This document shows positions 18,846 through 28,386 of a stretch of 64,000 bases of DNA, piece by piece. The stretch's first letter is position 1. Each line of letters starts with the position of its first letter. Under the pieces are notes generated by a model. It did no database searches. It had not been told where the DNA came from and was given only the letters and a program-made list of their open reading frames with translations. Origin of the DNA: Arenibacterium halophilum. GTDB lineage: Bacteria; Pseudomonadota; Alphaproteobacteria; Rhodobacterales; Rhodobacteraceae. The position numbers were made by a program, and so were the translations under genes. The stretch is taken from positions 620,001-684,000 of the forward strand of contig NZ_VCPC01000003.1 in NCBI RefSeq assembly GCF_005938225.1, given 5' to 3'.

Positions 18846-19679
18846 TCAGATTTTAACGGGATGGGACTTTGCGACAGCGTCGAACTGCATCAGCGTGGCA
18901 ATCAGCTCTGGCATGTCGGACAGGTGGATCATGTTCGGCCCGTCGCTGGGCGCATTGTCGGGGTCGTCATGGGTTTCGATGAACACGGCGCCCACGCCCA
19001 CGGCCACGGCGGCGCGCGCCATGACGGGGGCAAACTCGCGCTGCCCGCCCGAGGAACCGCCGCGCCCGCCGGGCTGTTGCACTGAATGGGTCGCGTCCAT
19101 CACCACCGGGTACCCCGTTTTCGCCATTTCCGGCAGGCTGCGCATGTCGGCGACCAGCGTGTTATAGCCAAAGGACACGCCGCGTTCCGTCAGCAGGATG
19201 CGTGTGTTGCCCGTGCTTTCGATCTTGTCGACGACATTGACCATTTCCCAAGGCGCCAGAAACTGGCCCTTTTTCACGTTCACCACCGCGCCGCTGTTGC
19301 CGGCGGCCAGCAGCATATCAGTCTGGCGGCACAGGAAGGCGGGCACCTGGATGATGTCGGCGACCTCGGCGGCAATGGCGCATTGCGCCTCGGTATGAAC
19401 ATCGGTCAGCACCGGAACGCCGATGGCATCGCGCACCGATTGCAGCGCCTGCAACCCGGCCTCGATCCCCATGCCGCGCCGCCCCGACAGCGAGGTGCGG
19501 TTGGCCTTGTCGTAGCTGGCCTTGAAAACATATTGCGCACCGGCGGCCTCGCAGGCCTCTTTCATGGTGCCCGCGATCATCTGGGCGTGGTCCAGACTCT
19601 CCAGCTGGCAGGGGCCTGCGATAAGCGTAAGCGGGCAATCGTTGCCGATGGTCAGACCGGCGACTTCAACGTGTTTCAT
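18846..19679 (-). CDS. kdsA: 3-deoxy-8-phosphooctulonate synthase KdsA
   Basis: 277 residues, family length. It condenses phosphoenolpyruvate with arabinose 5-phosphate to Kdo-8-phosphate. Seen: LIAGPCQLESLDHA near residue 19, FKASYDKANRTSLSGRRG near 51-68, VPAFLCRQTDML, VNVKKGQFLAPWEM, and VMDATHSVQQPGG near 200. The internal ATG at 19679 is chosen because it aligns with the conserved N-terminus and lies one base after the kpsE stop. Kdo is needed for lipid A-core and for the capsule linker in KpsTE-type systems, which fits the neighbours. Confidence 0.94.
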   Translation of the reverse strand: MKHVEVAGLTIGNDCPLTLIAGPCQLESLDHAQMIAGTMKEACEAAGAQYVFKASYDKANRTSLSGRRGMGIEAGLQALQSVRDAIGVPVLTDVHTEAQCAIAAEVADIIQVPAFLCRQTDMLLAAGNSGAVVNVKKGQFLAPWEMVNVVDKIESTGNTRILLTERGVSFGYNTLVADMRSLPEMAKTGYPVVMDATHSVQQPGGRGGSSGGQREFAPVMARAAVAVGVGAVFIETHDDPDNAPSDGPNMIHLSDMPELIATLMQFDAVAKSHPVKI

Positions 19680-19680
19680 A

Positions 19681-21786
19681 TCAAGACGTAACCTGTTCGC
19701 GGAGGATGGACGCGGTAAGCGACAACATGAGGTAGATGCCGGAAAAGACAAGGAAGGCCAATATCGTATTCTCGAACCGGCGCGGATAGCTGGGTTCCTG
19801 GCTGGCGACGGGCCGGACCGAGGTGGTGAGGTAACGCACCTGCCGGTTCGCCTCCATCCTGGTCTGTTCGACCTGTTGCAGCGCCGATTGGAGCATCATG
19901 TCGCGCGTCGCCAGATCGGCTTGCGCCATCTGGATGCGCACCGTCAGCTGCGCCAGCGAGTTTTCGCCCTTGGACGCATCGACCATGCGGGCGTTCAGAT
20001 CGGCCAGCATGTTCTTCATCCGCTGCACATCGCCCTGCACGCCATCGACGCGGGCCTGATTGGGGCGCTCGTTGTCCAGCAGGGCGGCCAGTTGCAGCTC
20101 TTTCTCCTGCAGTTGCAATTCCATGTTGTTGATCTGCGCGCGCAGGCCCGCGATCACGCCTTCGGGGTCCAGGATCGCGCCCTGCTGTTGCAGCTGTACC
20201 AGCGCCTCTTGCGCGCGGCGGCGCTCGGCTTCGGCGTTTTCGAACCCGGCCAGCGCATCACGCATCTGGTCGCCGCGCTTCTGCTGCGACAGGTTGTTCA
20301 CGCGATCTTCGGCATAGGAAATCAGGCGGCGCGAGAATTCGCTGGCCACCTCGGGGTCGGCGGCCACAACCTCCATCCGGATCACACCTTCGGTCAGATC
20401 GTACCCGATGGTGACGTTGCGCGAATAGGTGCGATAGGCCTCTTCATTGGTGGGGTCGGCGTTCAGCCGCTGGATCGGGTCGATCCAATCCTGCGTGAAA
20501 TGCGATTTGAACCCCACATCCTGATCCAGCCGCAACATCGCGTCCTTGGATTGCAGGTAGGATTGCGTGGCGATGGAATCCTGACTGGTGGCGAATTGTG
20601 TTCCGGTCAGCAACCCGCCCAAGCCCCCGCCGCCCGCGTTATCGGCCTGAAGAATCAGGAATTCCGATTTCGACGCGTACATCGGCGTGGCGACGTTGTA
20701 GAAATAATACCCCACGATGGCCGTGGGCAGCAGCACGAAGAATGCCAGCCGCGTCAGCAGCAGCGCCATCTTGCGGCGGCGGCGCTTCATGATGTCGCGC
20801 TGGATCTGGCTGATCTCGAAATCGCGGCGCTGCGCCGGGCTCATCTCGGTCGAGGGCAGCGTTTCGCGGTCGGGCACCGTTTGCGGCAGTTGCACGCGCC
20901 CGGGCCGCGCTGCGGCAGAAGCGGCGGCAAAGGCATCGGGCGCGCCGCCTTCGTGGGCGTCGGCCCCGCCCTGCGGCACCACAAGTTCCAGCATGTTCGA
21001 CCGCGCGAACGGGTCGATGCCCTGTTTCCGCAGCAGCCGCACCGCGTCGTAATCCGAGGTGGCGGGCAGGTTATGTTTCTGGGCGACCCGGCGCGCCATA
21101 CGCAGCTGACGCCCGGTCAGCCCCTCGGCCTTGATCACTTCGATCTCGGAGTCGGCAGCGTTTTCCGCGCGCGACGACACCTGGCCTTCGCGAACGGGCG
21201 GCGTTGGCCGCTTGGCTTCGGGTTCGGGCGTCTTGGGGGGCTCTGGTTGTTTCGGCGCGTCTTGGCGGAGCTCGGCCGGTTTTGCCGCAGGCTCGGGCTT
21301 TGCAACCTCGCGTTTTGCGGGCTCGGCCTTGGCGGGCTCGGCCTTTTGGGCCGCGGGCGTCTGGGCTTCTGCTGTCTCGGGCTTTTCGGTGCGCTTTTCC
21401 GGTTCGGTTCGATCCTGAGTGGCCTTCGCGGGCGAAGCTTTGGTCACGCCAGCGCCGGCAGCCTTGTCCGCCTCGATCTGGCGCGCACGTTCTTTCAATC
21501 GCTGCGAGAATGGGACGCGCTTGCCCGTGTCCTGAGACGCGGCATCGGGGGCAGCATTCTTTGGGGCAGAGATCGGCTCAACAGCGGCAGGCGCGGGGGA
21601 ATGGGGCGCATCGGGCACGGGTTTCGGGCCCGCCACAGGGCGTGCAGCCGCAGGCCCCGGTACGGGGTGCGCGGTCGCAGGACCCGGCACCGGGCGCGCC
21701 GTTGCAGGCCCCGACTCCTCGGCCGGGGCGCCCGCGGCCGGACTGCGCCGGATGCGGAATTTCCTAGCCTTGGGTTTCGTAGTCAT
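19681..21786 (-). CDS. kpsE: Capsule polysaccharide export inner-membrane protein (KpsE/BexC family) with a long disordered N-terminus
   Basis: 701 residues, much longer than KpsE (~380). The first ~270 residues are Pro/Ala/Lys/Glu-rich and include three tandem 9-residue units (ATARPVPGP, ATAHPVPGP, AAARPVAGP) and AEPAK repeats. A short conserved segment (LTGRQLRMARRVAQKHNLPA) and a basic patch (KRRRRKMA) precede TM1 (LLLTRLAFFVLLPTAIVGYY). The periplasmic domain is alpha-helical with coiled coils, and TM2 is near the C-terminus (FENTILAFLVFSGIYLMLSL). This is the polysaccharide co-polymerase 3 fold of capsule ABC exporters. The ATG at 21786 overlaps the kpsT end by 23 bases. No kpsM permease gene lies in the window. 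Confidence 0.88.
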   Translation of the reverse strand: MTTKPKARKFRIRRSPAAGAPAEESGPATARPVPGPATAHPVPGPAAARPVAGPKPVPDAPHSPAPAAVEPISAPKNAAPDAASQDTGKRVPFSQRLKERARQIEADKAAGAGVTKASPAKATQDRTEPEKRTEKPETAEAQTPAAQKAEPAKAEPAKREVAKPEPAAKPAELRQDAPKQPEPPKTPEPEAKRPTPPVREGQVSSRAENAADSEIEVIKAEGLTGRQLRMARRVAQKHNLPATSDYDAVRLLRKQGIDPFARSNMLELVVPQGGADAHEGGAPDAFAAASAAARPGRVQLPQTVPDRETLPSTEMSPAQRRDFEISQIQRDIMKRRRRKMALLLTRLAFFVLLPTAIVGYYFYNVATPMYASKSEFLILQADNAGGGGLGGLLTGTQFATSQDSIATQSYLQSKDAMLRLDQDVGFKSHFTQDWIDPIQRLNADPTNEEAYRTYSRNVTIGYDLTEGVIRMEVVAADPEVASEFSRRLISYAEDRVNNLSQQKRGDQMRDALAGFENAEAERRRAQEALVQLQQQGAILDPEGVIAGLRAQINNMELQLQEKELQLAALLDNERPNQARVDGVQGDVQRMKNMLADLNARMVDASKGENSLAQLTVRIQMAQADLATRDMMLQSALQQVEQTRMEANRQVRYLTTSVRPVASQEPSYPRRFENTILAFLVFSGIYLMLSLTASILREQVTS

Positions 21787-22423
21787 AGAGCTGCTTCGCT
21801 TCTTCCAAGGTGTCGAACATATGCAGGCGTCCGTTGCGCAGAACCGCGGCCGAGCGGGCGAATTTTTCAAGGATATGCGCGTGGTGCGAGACGATGATGA
21901 TCGTCGTTGTGCGCAGCCGCTCTTCCAGGATCGCCCCGGCCTTCTTGTTGAATTCCACGTCCGTGGTGCCGGGCATCCCTTCGTCGATCAGGTAGATATC
22001 GAAATCCAGCGCCAGCATCAGCGCAAAGGAAAACCGCGCCCGCATCCCGGCGGAATACGTGCCGATCGGCTGGTCGAAATATTCGCCAAGGCTGCACAGC
22101 CAGCGACAGAAACTTTCAACGTAATCCGGATCCATCCCGTAGAGTTTTGCGATGTAGCGGCTGTTTTCCATCGCCGACACGCGCGAGACCACGCCGCCCA
22201 TGAAGCCCAGCGGGAAGGACACGTTGCAGGTGCGCCGCACCTCGCCTTCGTCGGGTTTTTCAAGCCCGGCCATGATGTTGATCAGCGTTGTCTTGCCGGT
22301 GCCGTTGGGGGCCAGGATGCCAAGGCTACGGCCCAGCTCAACGCGGAACGACACGCGGTCAAGGATCACCTTGCGCTGCGTGCCCGTCCAGAACGATTTG
22401 CTGACGTTGTTGAATTCCAACAT
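21764..22423 (-). CDS. kpsT: Capsule polysaccharide ABC exporter ATP-binding subunit KpsT
   Basis: 219 residues. Walker A is APNGTGKTTL near residues 39-48, the signature is TYSAGMRARF near 134, and the Walker B segment IYLIDEGMPG is near 157, followed by the H-loop in IIVSHHAHIL. The short length and the SAGMRAR signature are typical of KpsT/CtrD/Wzt capsule and O-antigen exporters. It powers transfer of lipid-linked polysaccharide across the inner membrane with a KpsM-type permease, not seen here, and works with KpsE. First gene of the operon. Confidence 0.9.
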   Translation of the reverse strand: MLEFNNVSKSFWTGTQRKVILDRVSFRVELGRSLGILAPNGTGKTTLINIMAGLEKPDEGEVRRTCNVSFPLGFMGGVVSRVSAMENSRYIAKLYGMDPDYVESFCRWLCSLGEYFDQPIGTYSAGMRARFSFALMLALDFDIYLIDEGMPGTTDVEFNKKAGAILEERLRTTTIIIVSHHAHILEKFARSAAVLRNGRLHMFDTLEEAKQLYDYETQG

Positions 22424-22487
22424 TGCCCTAGCCGAGTCCGATCCCTGCCCGATGGACCGGCCCCTATCCCCTGCTGCCTCTGTATCC

Positions 22488-22512
22488 CGTTAATAACCGG
22501 TTGGTCTTAACG
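22488..22512. promoter_or_regulatory. Inverted repeat upstream of kpsT
   Basis: CGTTAA and TTAACG form a perfect 6-bp inverted repeat 13 bases apart, enclosing AACCGGTT, itself a palindrome. It lies 65 bases before kpsT in the divergent gap with the UDG-like gene at 22614. A transcription-factor site is possible; the factor is unknown. Confidence 0.25.
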
Positions 22513-22613
22513 ATGGTTGAAGCGTCTTTATGGACCGATATTGTTCACATTATGTCGGAAATGAAAACAATAGTCCAAGGCCGAAAATATCGTGGCCGCC
22601 AGGGTGGCGGGAC

Positions 22614-23213
22614 ATGACCGAAACGGGCGATCTCGCTGATGAAATCCGCGCCTGTCGGCTGTGCGCGGATCGCTTTGCCGCCACCGCCACGGCCCATGCG
22701 CCACGCCCGGTGGCATGGTTTCGCCCCGGCGCGCGCCTCCTGATTGCGGGGCAGGCGCCGGGCGCGCGGGTCCATGCCTCGGGGCGGCCGTTCACCGACC
22801 CGTCGGGTGACAGATTGCGCGACTGGCTGGGGATCGACGAAGATGTGTTCTATGACCAATCCAAGGTTGCCATTGTGCCAATGGCCTTCTGCTTTCCCGG
22901 GTATGACGCGCGCGGGGCCGACCTGCCGCCGCCGCCGATCTGCGCGCGAACATGGCACGCGCGGGTGATGGCAGAACTGGGTGAGATGCCGCTGACAGTG
23001 CTGGTGGGTGGGCACGCGCACCGCTGGCACATGGGCACGCGCGCGCCTGTCACCGCCACGGTTGCCGATTGGCGCGCCCATGCGCCGCGCGTCTTTCCCT
23101 TGCCTCATCCGTCGTGGCGCAATACCGGGTGGCTGAAGAAAAACCCGTGGTTTCAGGCCGATCTTCTGCCGGTCCTGCAATCGCGCGTGCGCGAGGTTCT
23201 GGAGCCGACATGA
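22614..23213 (+). CDS. Uracil-DNA glycosylase family protein with four putative Fe-S cysteines
   Basis: 199 residues. Motif A reads AGQAPGARVHASGRPFTDPS near 45-64 and motif C HPSWRN near 164. These fit the small UDG-superfamily proteins often annotated simply as UDG family. Unlike the gene at 4272, four Cys are placed as in Fe-S families 4/5: CRLC near residues 12-15, then FCFPG and ICARTW separated by 17 residues. The ATG at 22614 is chosen because homology starts there. Its TGA overlaps the SseB start (ATGA), so the two genes are coupled. Confidence 0.82.
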   Translation: MTETGDLADEIRACRLCADRFAATATAHAPRPVAWFRPGARLLIAGQAPGARVHASGRPFTDPSGDRLRDWLGIDEDVFYDQSKVAIVPMAFCFPGYDARGADLPPPPICARTWHARVMAELGEMPLTVLVGGHAHRWHMGTRAPVTATVADWRAHAPRVFPLPHPSWRNTGWLKKNPWFQADLLPVLQSRVREVLEPT

Positions 23214-24001
23214 CCGAAATCACCCCTTTGGATACCGCCCATGCCGCGATGGAAGCCGCCCCCGCGGATGATGCCGCGCGGCTTGGGTTCTACGCCCGCC
23301 TTGCCGATGGCGAGTTGTTCCTGCTGCTGACAACCGAGCCCAAGGGCGACCAGATCGACCCGGAGACCTTCGAGATTGCCGATGGCACCTTTGTTCTGGC
23401 CTTTGACCGCGAGGAACGGCTGGCGCAGTTCGTGGGCCGCACTGCGCCCTATGTGGCGATGCCGGGGCGGGTGCTGGCCGGGATGTTGGCGGGGCAGGGG
23501 ATCGGGCTGGGCGTGAACCTTGATGTCGCCCCCTCGGCCACCCTGCTGCCGCCCGAGGCGATGGCATGGCTGGCCGATACGGTCGCCAATGCGCCCTCCG
23601 AGGTGGAAGCGCGGATTGCCGCCGTCATCCCGCCGCGTGGTCTGCCCGAGAGCCTTGTGACCGCGCTGGATGCGAAACTGGCAACGGCGGGGGGGCTGGC
23701 CAAATGCGCCTACCTTGCGGGTGTCGAATACGACAGCGGCGCCAAGGGTCACATGCTGGCCTTTGTCGATGCGGTCGAGGCCGCGCGTCCAGCACTGGCG
23801 GGTGCGGTGGGCGAGGCGCTGACGTTTTCGGGGATCGAGGCCGGAATGCTCGACGTGGGGTTCTTTGACGCCACCGATCCGATGGCGGCCAGCCTTGCCC
23901 GCGCCGGGCTGCGCTTTGATCTGCCCGAACCCGAACGGCCCAGCCCGCGCACACCAAGCGCGCCGGGCAGCGACCCAAGCAAACCGCCGATCCTGCGCTA
24001 G
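23210..24001 (+). CDS. SseB family protein
   Basis: 263 residues. The N-terminal half has the SseB N-terminal domain pattern: [15 protein letters not shown], then [18 protein letters not shown] and [15 protein letters not shown]. The C-terminal part is less conserved and ends in a Pro-rich tail. SseB-domain proteins have no firmly established biochemical function in most bacteria. It is coupled by an ATGA overlap to the UDG-family gene before it and overlaps the ugpC stop convergently by 4 bases. Confidence 0.75.
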   Translation: MTEITPLDTAHAAMEAAPADDAARLGFYARLADGELFLLLTTEPKGDQIDPETFEIADGTFVLAFDREERLAQFVGRTAPYVAMPGRVLAGMLAGQGIGLGVNLDVAPSATLLPPEAMAWLADTVANAPSEVEARIAAVIPPRGLPESLVTALDAKLATAGGLAKCAYLAGVEYDSGAKGHMLAFVDAVEAARPALAGAVGEALTFSGIEAGMLDVGFFDATDPMAASLARAGLRFDLPEPERPSPRTPSAPGSDPSKPPILR

Positions 24002-25011
24002 GGCAGGCGGCGACCTTCGGCGTCGAAATCCAGCTCGCGCTCGGCGGGCCAGTCGATTCCGCAGTCTGCCCCTTCCACTGGAACAGGCGCAGTGCCGTCC
24101 TGGCGCAGGGTGAACATCTCGCCCGTGTTCAGGCGAATGTGCAGCAGGGTTTCCGCCCCCAGGGCTTCGGCGAACAGCAGCTTGCCCTGCGCGCGCCCTT
24201 GCCCCGGCGCCGCCAGTTGCGCGTGTTCCGGGCGTACGCCGATGCGGGCGACAGTCGGCGCGCGTCCAAAGGCGGCACTGGGCGAAAAGAAATTCGTTGC
24301 GGGCGAGCCGATGAAGCCGGCCACAAATTCGGTCGCCGGGTTTTCGTATACGTCCAGCGGTGTGCCGATCTGGTCGGCGCGTCCCGCGTTCATCACGATC
24401 ATCCGGTCGGCCAGCGTCATCGCCTCGACCTGATCGTGGGTGACGTACAGCGATGTGATCCCCAGCTCTTTCTGAAGCGCCTTGATCTCCAGCCGCATCT
24501 GCACGCGCAGCTTGGCGTCCAGGTTCGACAGCGGTTCGTCGAACAGGAACACCGACGGCTTGCGCACGATGGCCCGGCCCATCGCCACCCGCTGCCGCTG
24601 CCCGCCCGACAGCTCGCGCGGCTTGCGCTGAAGATAGGGTTCCAGTTGCAGCATCTTGGCGGCCACCGCCACGCGGGCGTCGATCTCGGCCTTGGGCGTC
24701 TTCGCGATCTTCAGCCCATAGGCCATGTTTTCGAACACCGACATATGCGGGTAAAGCGCATAGTTCTGAAACACCATGGCAATGTCGCGGTCCATCGGTT
24801 CGACATCGTTCACGGTGCGCCCGTCAATCGCGATGGTGCCGCCCGAAACAGTTTCCAGACCCGCCACCATGCGCAGAAGCGTGGATTTGCCACAGCCCGA
24901 GGGCCCGACGATCACGATGAATTCGCCCTCGGCAATGTCGATGTCGACGCCGTGGATCACCTCGGTCGGGCCGAATGATTTCTTGACAGAGGTAAGGGTC
25001 AGCGTTGCCAT
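23998..25011 (-). CDS. ugpC: sn-Glycerol-3-phosphate ABC importer ATP-binding protein UgpC
   Basis: 337 residues. MalK-type ATPase: Walker [10 protein letters not shown] near residue 36, Q-loop [10 protein letters not shown], signature [14 protein letters not shown] near 134, Walker [13 protein letters not shown]-loop [15 protein letters not shown], then the C-terminal TOBE/OB domain ([11 protein letters not shown]). The ATG at 25011 gives the standard N-terminus [14 protein letters not shown]. It is the last gene of ugpBAEC; a 223-bp gap with two strong hairpins separates it from ugpE. The family is shared by many sugar importers, so the substrate comes from the neighbouring ugpB. Confidence 0.9.
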   Translation of the reverse strand: MATLTLTSVKKSFGPTEVIHGVDIDIAEGEFIVIVGPSGCGKSTLLRMVAGLETVSGGTIAIDGRTVNDVEPMDRDIAMVFQNYALYPHMSVFENMAYGLKIAKTPKAEIDARVAVAAKMLQLEPYLQRKPRELSGGQRQRVAMGRAIVRKPSVFLFDEPLSNLDAKLRVQMRLEIKALQKELGITSLYVTHDQVEAMTLADRMIVMNAGRADQIGTPLDVYENPATEFVAGFIGSPATNFFSPSAAFGRAPTVARIGVRPEHAQLAAPGQGRAQGKLLFAEALGAETLLHIRLNTGEMFTLRQDGTAPVPVEGADCGIDWPAERELDFDAEGRRLP

Positions 25012-25151
25012 GGATCGGTCCTGCGAAGTCGGTCGGAATGTTGGGATAAGGGACGCGCCCGAGCCTGGGTGGGCGCATCCCAGGTTAGTCGTGGAGTTCG
25101 GACAGAGCCGGGGGACGCAAACCATAGGTGAGGCGTGACGGCACCAAGGCG

Positions 25152-25196
25152 CCCTCCCGGGGGGAGGGTCGGGCGCGGCCCGGCGTGCCGCCGGGC
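25152..25196 (-). repeat. Two strong hairpins in the ugpE-ugpC gap
   Basis: CCCTCCC/GGGAGGG with a 3-base loop (25152-25168), and an 8-bp stem GCCCGGCG/CGCCGGGC with a 3-base loop (25178-25196). They lie within the ugp transcript between permease and ATPase genes. Possible roles are mRNA stabilisation or partial termination to lower UgpC output. No T tract follows. Confidence 0.6.
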
Positions 25197-25234
25197 GGGC
25201 CATTGGTTGATGTTGGGGGGCGTGAAGGCGAACA

Positions 25235-26095
25235 TCATTTCTCGCTGTCCACCAGCCCGCGGATGAACAGTTTCTGCATCGACACCACGATGATGACCGG
25301 CGGCAGCATCGCAAGGATCGATGTCGCCATGATCACCGGCCAGTCGGCCACGTCATCGCCACTGGGGAACATCTGCTTGATGCCCATCACGATGGTGTTC
25401 ATCGACGGATCCGTGGTGATGAGCAGCGGCCAGAGGTACTGGTTCCAGCCATAGATGAACAGGATCACGAACAGCGCGGCGATGTTGGTCCGGCTCATGG
25501 GCAACAGGATATCCCAGAAGAACCGCATCGGGCGCGCGCCATCGACGCGCGCGGCCTCGGCCAGTTCGTCCGGAACGGTCATGAAGAACTGGCGAAACAG
25601 GAAGGTCGCCGTGGCCGAGGCGATCAGCGGAAAGATCAGCCCGGAATAGCTGTTGAGCATCCCGAACCCGGCGACCACCTCATACGTCGGCACGATCCGC
25701 ACCTCGACGGGCAGCATCAGCGTGAGGAAGATCAGCCAGAAGAACAGCCGCCGCCCCGGAAAGCGGAAATAGACGATGGCAAAGGCCGACAGCAGGGAAA
25801 TCACGATTTTGCCCAGCGAAATGCCAATGGCCATGATCGCCGAATTCAGCAGCATCAGCGCAACGGGCGCGTTGATGCCCGACACCAGCGCCTTGCGGTA
25901 GTTTTCAAGAAACTGATCGCCCGGCAGCAGCGGCATCGGCGGGCGTACGATTTCGGGCTGGCTGACGGTGGAGGCGACAAAGGCCAGCCAGATCGGAAAG
26001 AAGATCACCAGCACACCAAGGATCAGCCCGGCATGAGTGATCCACAACCCGGCGCCGCGCCGTTCGACCATGCCGCTGTCAGGAAGTTTCGCCAT
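25235..26095 (-). CDS. ugpE: sn-Glycerol-3-phosphate ABC importer permease UgpE
   Basis: 286 residues with about six membrane helices. The EAA loop of binding-protein-dependent permeases is seen as [20 protein letters not shown] near residue 189, followed by [18 protein letters not shown]. The start MAKLPDSG overlaps the ugpA stop by one base (TGATG). It pairs with UgpA to form the membrane channel. Confidence 0.92.
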   Translation of the reverse strand: MAKLPDSGMVERRGAGLWITHAGLILGVLVIFFPIWLAFVASTVSQPEIVRPPMPLLPGDQFLENYRKALVSGINAPVALMLLNSAIMAIGISLGKIVISLLSAFAIVYFRFPGRRLFFWLIFLTLMLPVEVRIVPTYEVVAGFGMLNSYSGLIFPLIASATATFLFRQFFMTVPDELAEAARVDGARPMRFFWDILLPMSRTNIAALFVILFIYGWNQYLWPLLITTDPSMNTIVMGIKQMFPSGDDVADWPVIMATSILAMLPPVIIVVSMQKLFIRGLVDSEK

Positions 26096-26976
26096 CAGTA
26101 GTGCACCCGCCGTTCGATGAATTTGAACTGGATGATCGTCAGCAGCCCGACCACCAGCAGCAGGATCACAGATTGCGCGGCGGAACTGCCCAGATCCTGC
26201 CCGACGAAGCCATCGGCATAGACCTTGTAGACCAGAATGGTCGTCGCCTGTTGCGGCCCGCCTGCGGTGATGGTGTGGATCACGCCGAAGGTTTCGAAGA
26301 AGGCGTAGACGATATTGACCACCAGCAGGAAAAACGTAGTGGGCGACAACAGCGGAAACACGATGGTGCGGAAGCGGGTCCAGAAATGCGCGCCGTCGAT
26401 GGCGGCCGCCTCGATCACCGAACGCGGGATCGCCTGAAGCCCGGCAAGGAAGAACAGGAAGTTATAGCTGACCCGTCCCCAGGCCGAGGCGACGACGACA
26501 AGGCCCATCGCCTCGCCCTCGTTCAGGACGTGGTTCCAGTCATACCCCAGCAGGCCCAGATACCATGACACCACGCCAACGCGCGTGTTGAACATGAACA
26601 TCCACAGCACGCCCGCCACGGCCGGGGCCACGGCATAGGGCCAGATCAGCAGCGTGCGATAGGTGCCAGACCCCTTGATCAGCCGGTCGGCCAGAACTGC
26701 CAGGTACAGCGCGGCCCCCATCGACACCACGGTGACAAGGATGGAAAACACCGCCGTCGTCACAAAGGACGCGCGGTAATAGGGGTCAGACAGCAGGAAT
26801 TCGAAATTGCCCAGGCCCACGAACCGCATCGACAGCCCAAAGGGATCGGGGATGAACAGCGACTGATAGATCGCCTGGCCCGCCGGATAGAAAAAGAACA
26901 CTGCGGTGATGATCACCTGCGGCAGAAGCAAGAGCAGCGGCAAAAGCCAACCCTTGAAGGTTACGCGTTTTTCCAT
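26095..26976 (-). CDS. ugpA: sn-Glycerol-3-phosphate ABC importer permease UgpA
   Basis: 293 residues with about six membrane helices. The EAA loop is [20 protein letters not shown] near residue 190. The N-terminus [20 protein letters not shown] matches UgpA/MalF-like permeases; the ATG at 26976 is preferred over an upstream in-frame ATG at 27027, which would add a hydrophilic stretch lacking family similarity. It lies 102 bases after ugpB. Confidence 0.92.
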   Translation of the reverse strand: MEKRVTFKGWLLPLLLLLPQVIITAVFFFYPAGQAIYQSLFIPDPFGLSMRFVGLGNFEFLLSDPYYRASFVTTAVFSILVTVVSMGAALYLAVLADRLIKGSGTYRTLLIWPYAVAPAVAGVLWMFMFNTRVGVVSWYLGLLGYDWNHVLNEGEAMGLVVVASAWGRVSYNFLFFLAGLQAIPRSVIEAAAIDGAHFWTRFRTIVFPLLSPTTFFLLVVNIVYAFFETFGVIHTITAGGPQQATTILVYKVYADGFVGQDLGSSAAQSVILLLVVGLLTIIQFKFIERRVHY

Positions 26977-27078
26977 GGGGGCCTGTTCATTTTGAACCGA
27001 TCGCTCGGGCGTCTTGGGGAAGGGCAACGCGCCCCGGAGATTTCCCCCGGGGCGCGCGACATTGGTATCAAAGGCGGC

Positions 27079-28386
27079 TTAGTTCGCGGCTTCGAAACGG
27101 CGCAGCAGCTGATCGCCGCGCTGCTTGGCGCTGTCCAGCGCGGCCTGTGCGTCCTTGTCACCGGCCCAGACGGCTTCCAGCTCTTCGTCGATGATGCCGC
27201 GGATCTGGTCAAAGCTGCCCAGACGCAGACCTTTCGAATTCGCTGTCGGCTCGTTCGTGGTCATCTGCTTGACGGCGATGTCGGTGCCGGGGTTTTCGTC
27301 ATAGAACCCCTGTTCGCGGGTCAGGTCGCCGGCGGCCGAGGTGATCGGCAGATAGCCGGTGTCCTGGTGCCACTTGGCCTGGATCTCGGCGCTGGACAGG
27401 AAGTTCAGGAAAGCCGCAACGGCTTTGTATTCCTCGTCCGTATGGCCTTCCATCACCCAGAGCGAGGCCCCGCCGATGATGGTGTTCTGGGGCGCGCCTT
27501 CGACACCTTCCCAGTAGGGCAGCGGGCGCACGTCGAACTCGAACTGTGCTTCCGACTTGATGCCCGCGTAGCCGGCCGAGCTTTCGGTGAACAGCGCGCA
27601 GGTGCCGCCACGGAAATCGGCGCCGCCTTCGTTGCGACGGCCTTTATAGACGAATTTCCCGTCTTTTGCCCATTGGCCCATCTGGTCGATATGCTTCACT
27701 TGCACGGGGCCGTTCAGTTGCAGCTCGGTATCGACACCGGCAAAGCCGTTTTCCTGGCTGGCGAACGGCACGTTGTGATAGGCGCTGAGGTTTTCGAGGT
27801 GGATCCAGCTTTGCCACGCGGTGGTCAGCGGGCATTCGTGACCGGCTTCTTTCAGCTGGTCCAGCACGGCGCCCACGTTCTGCCATGTCGACAGGTCGCT
27901 GTCGGGATCAACACCGGCGTCTTTCAGCGCGTCGCGGTTCACCCACAGAACGGGCGTGGACGAGTTGAAGGGCAGCGACAGCATCTCTCCATCGGTGCTG
28001 GTGTAATAGCCTTTGACCGCGCCGATATAGGCGTCGGAGTCGAAGTCGGCGCCGGAGTCGGCCATCACTTCGTAAACCGGTTTGATCGCGCCCTTGGCGG
28101 CCATCATCGTGGCGGTGCCAACTTCAAAGACCATCAGAATCTCGGGCTGCTCGCCCGCGCGGAAGGCCGCGATACCGGCGTTCAGCGTTTCGGAATAGTT
28201 ACCCTTGTGCGTGGCAACAACCTTGTAATCGCTTTGGCTGGCGTTGAAGGTTTCAACCTGCTCGGCCACCAGCTAGCCAAGGCGGCCGGTGAAGGCGTGC
28301 CACCATTCGATTTCGGTCTGCGCCTGGGCTGCGGTGCCCAGAGCCATGCTGGCCGTTGCGAGGCCAAATAGGGTTCGGATGGTCAT
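27079..28386 (-). pseudogene. ugpB: ugpB (sn-glycerol-3-phosphate-binding protein) interrupted by an in-frame TAG
   Basis: Full-length reading gives 435 codons. The signal peptide and mature start (MTIRTLFGLATASMALG, cleavage near AQA-QTE) and the conserved IEWWHAFTGRLG are followed by TAG at 28273-28275, codon 38. The same frame then continues without shift: LVAEQVETFNASQSDYKVV, GNYSETLNAGIAAFRAGEQP, FNSSTPVLWVNRDAL, and GYLPITSAAGDLTREQGFY, all strongly UgpB-like. The stop falls where UgpB has Lys/Glu/Gln, so one base change (for example from CAG, GAG or AAG) explains it. A GTG just after the stop could start a protein without a signal peptide, which would be useless in the periplasm. GGGAG lies 9 bases before the ATG. 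Options are a true nonsense mutation, amber read-through or a sequencing error. Confidence 0.88.

Noticed and set aside
27079-28269. The 3' part of ugpB as an independent gene starting at GTG 28269
   Set aside because: It would lack the signal peptide and the first conserved residues, which are present in the same frame just before the TAG. No ribosome binding site precedes the GTG.
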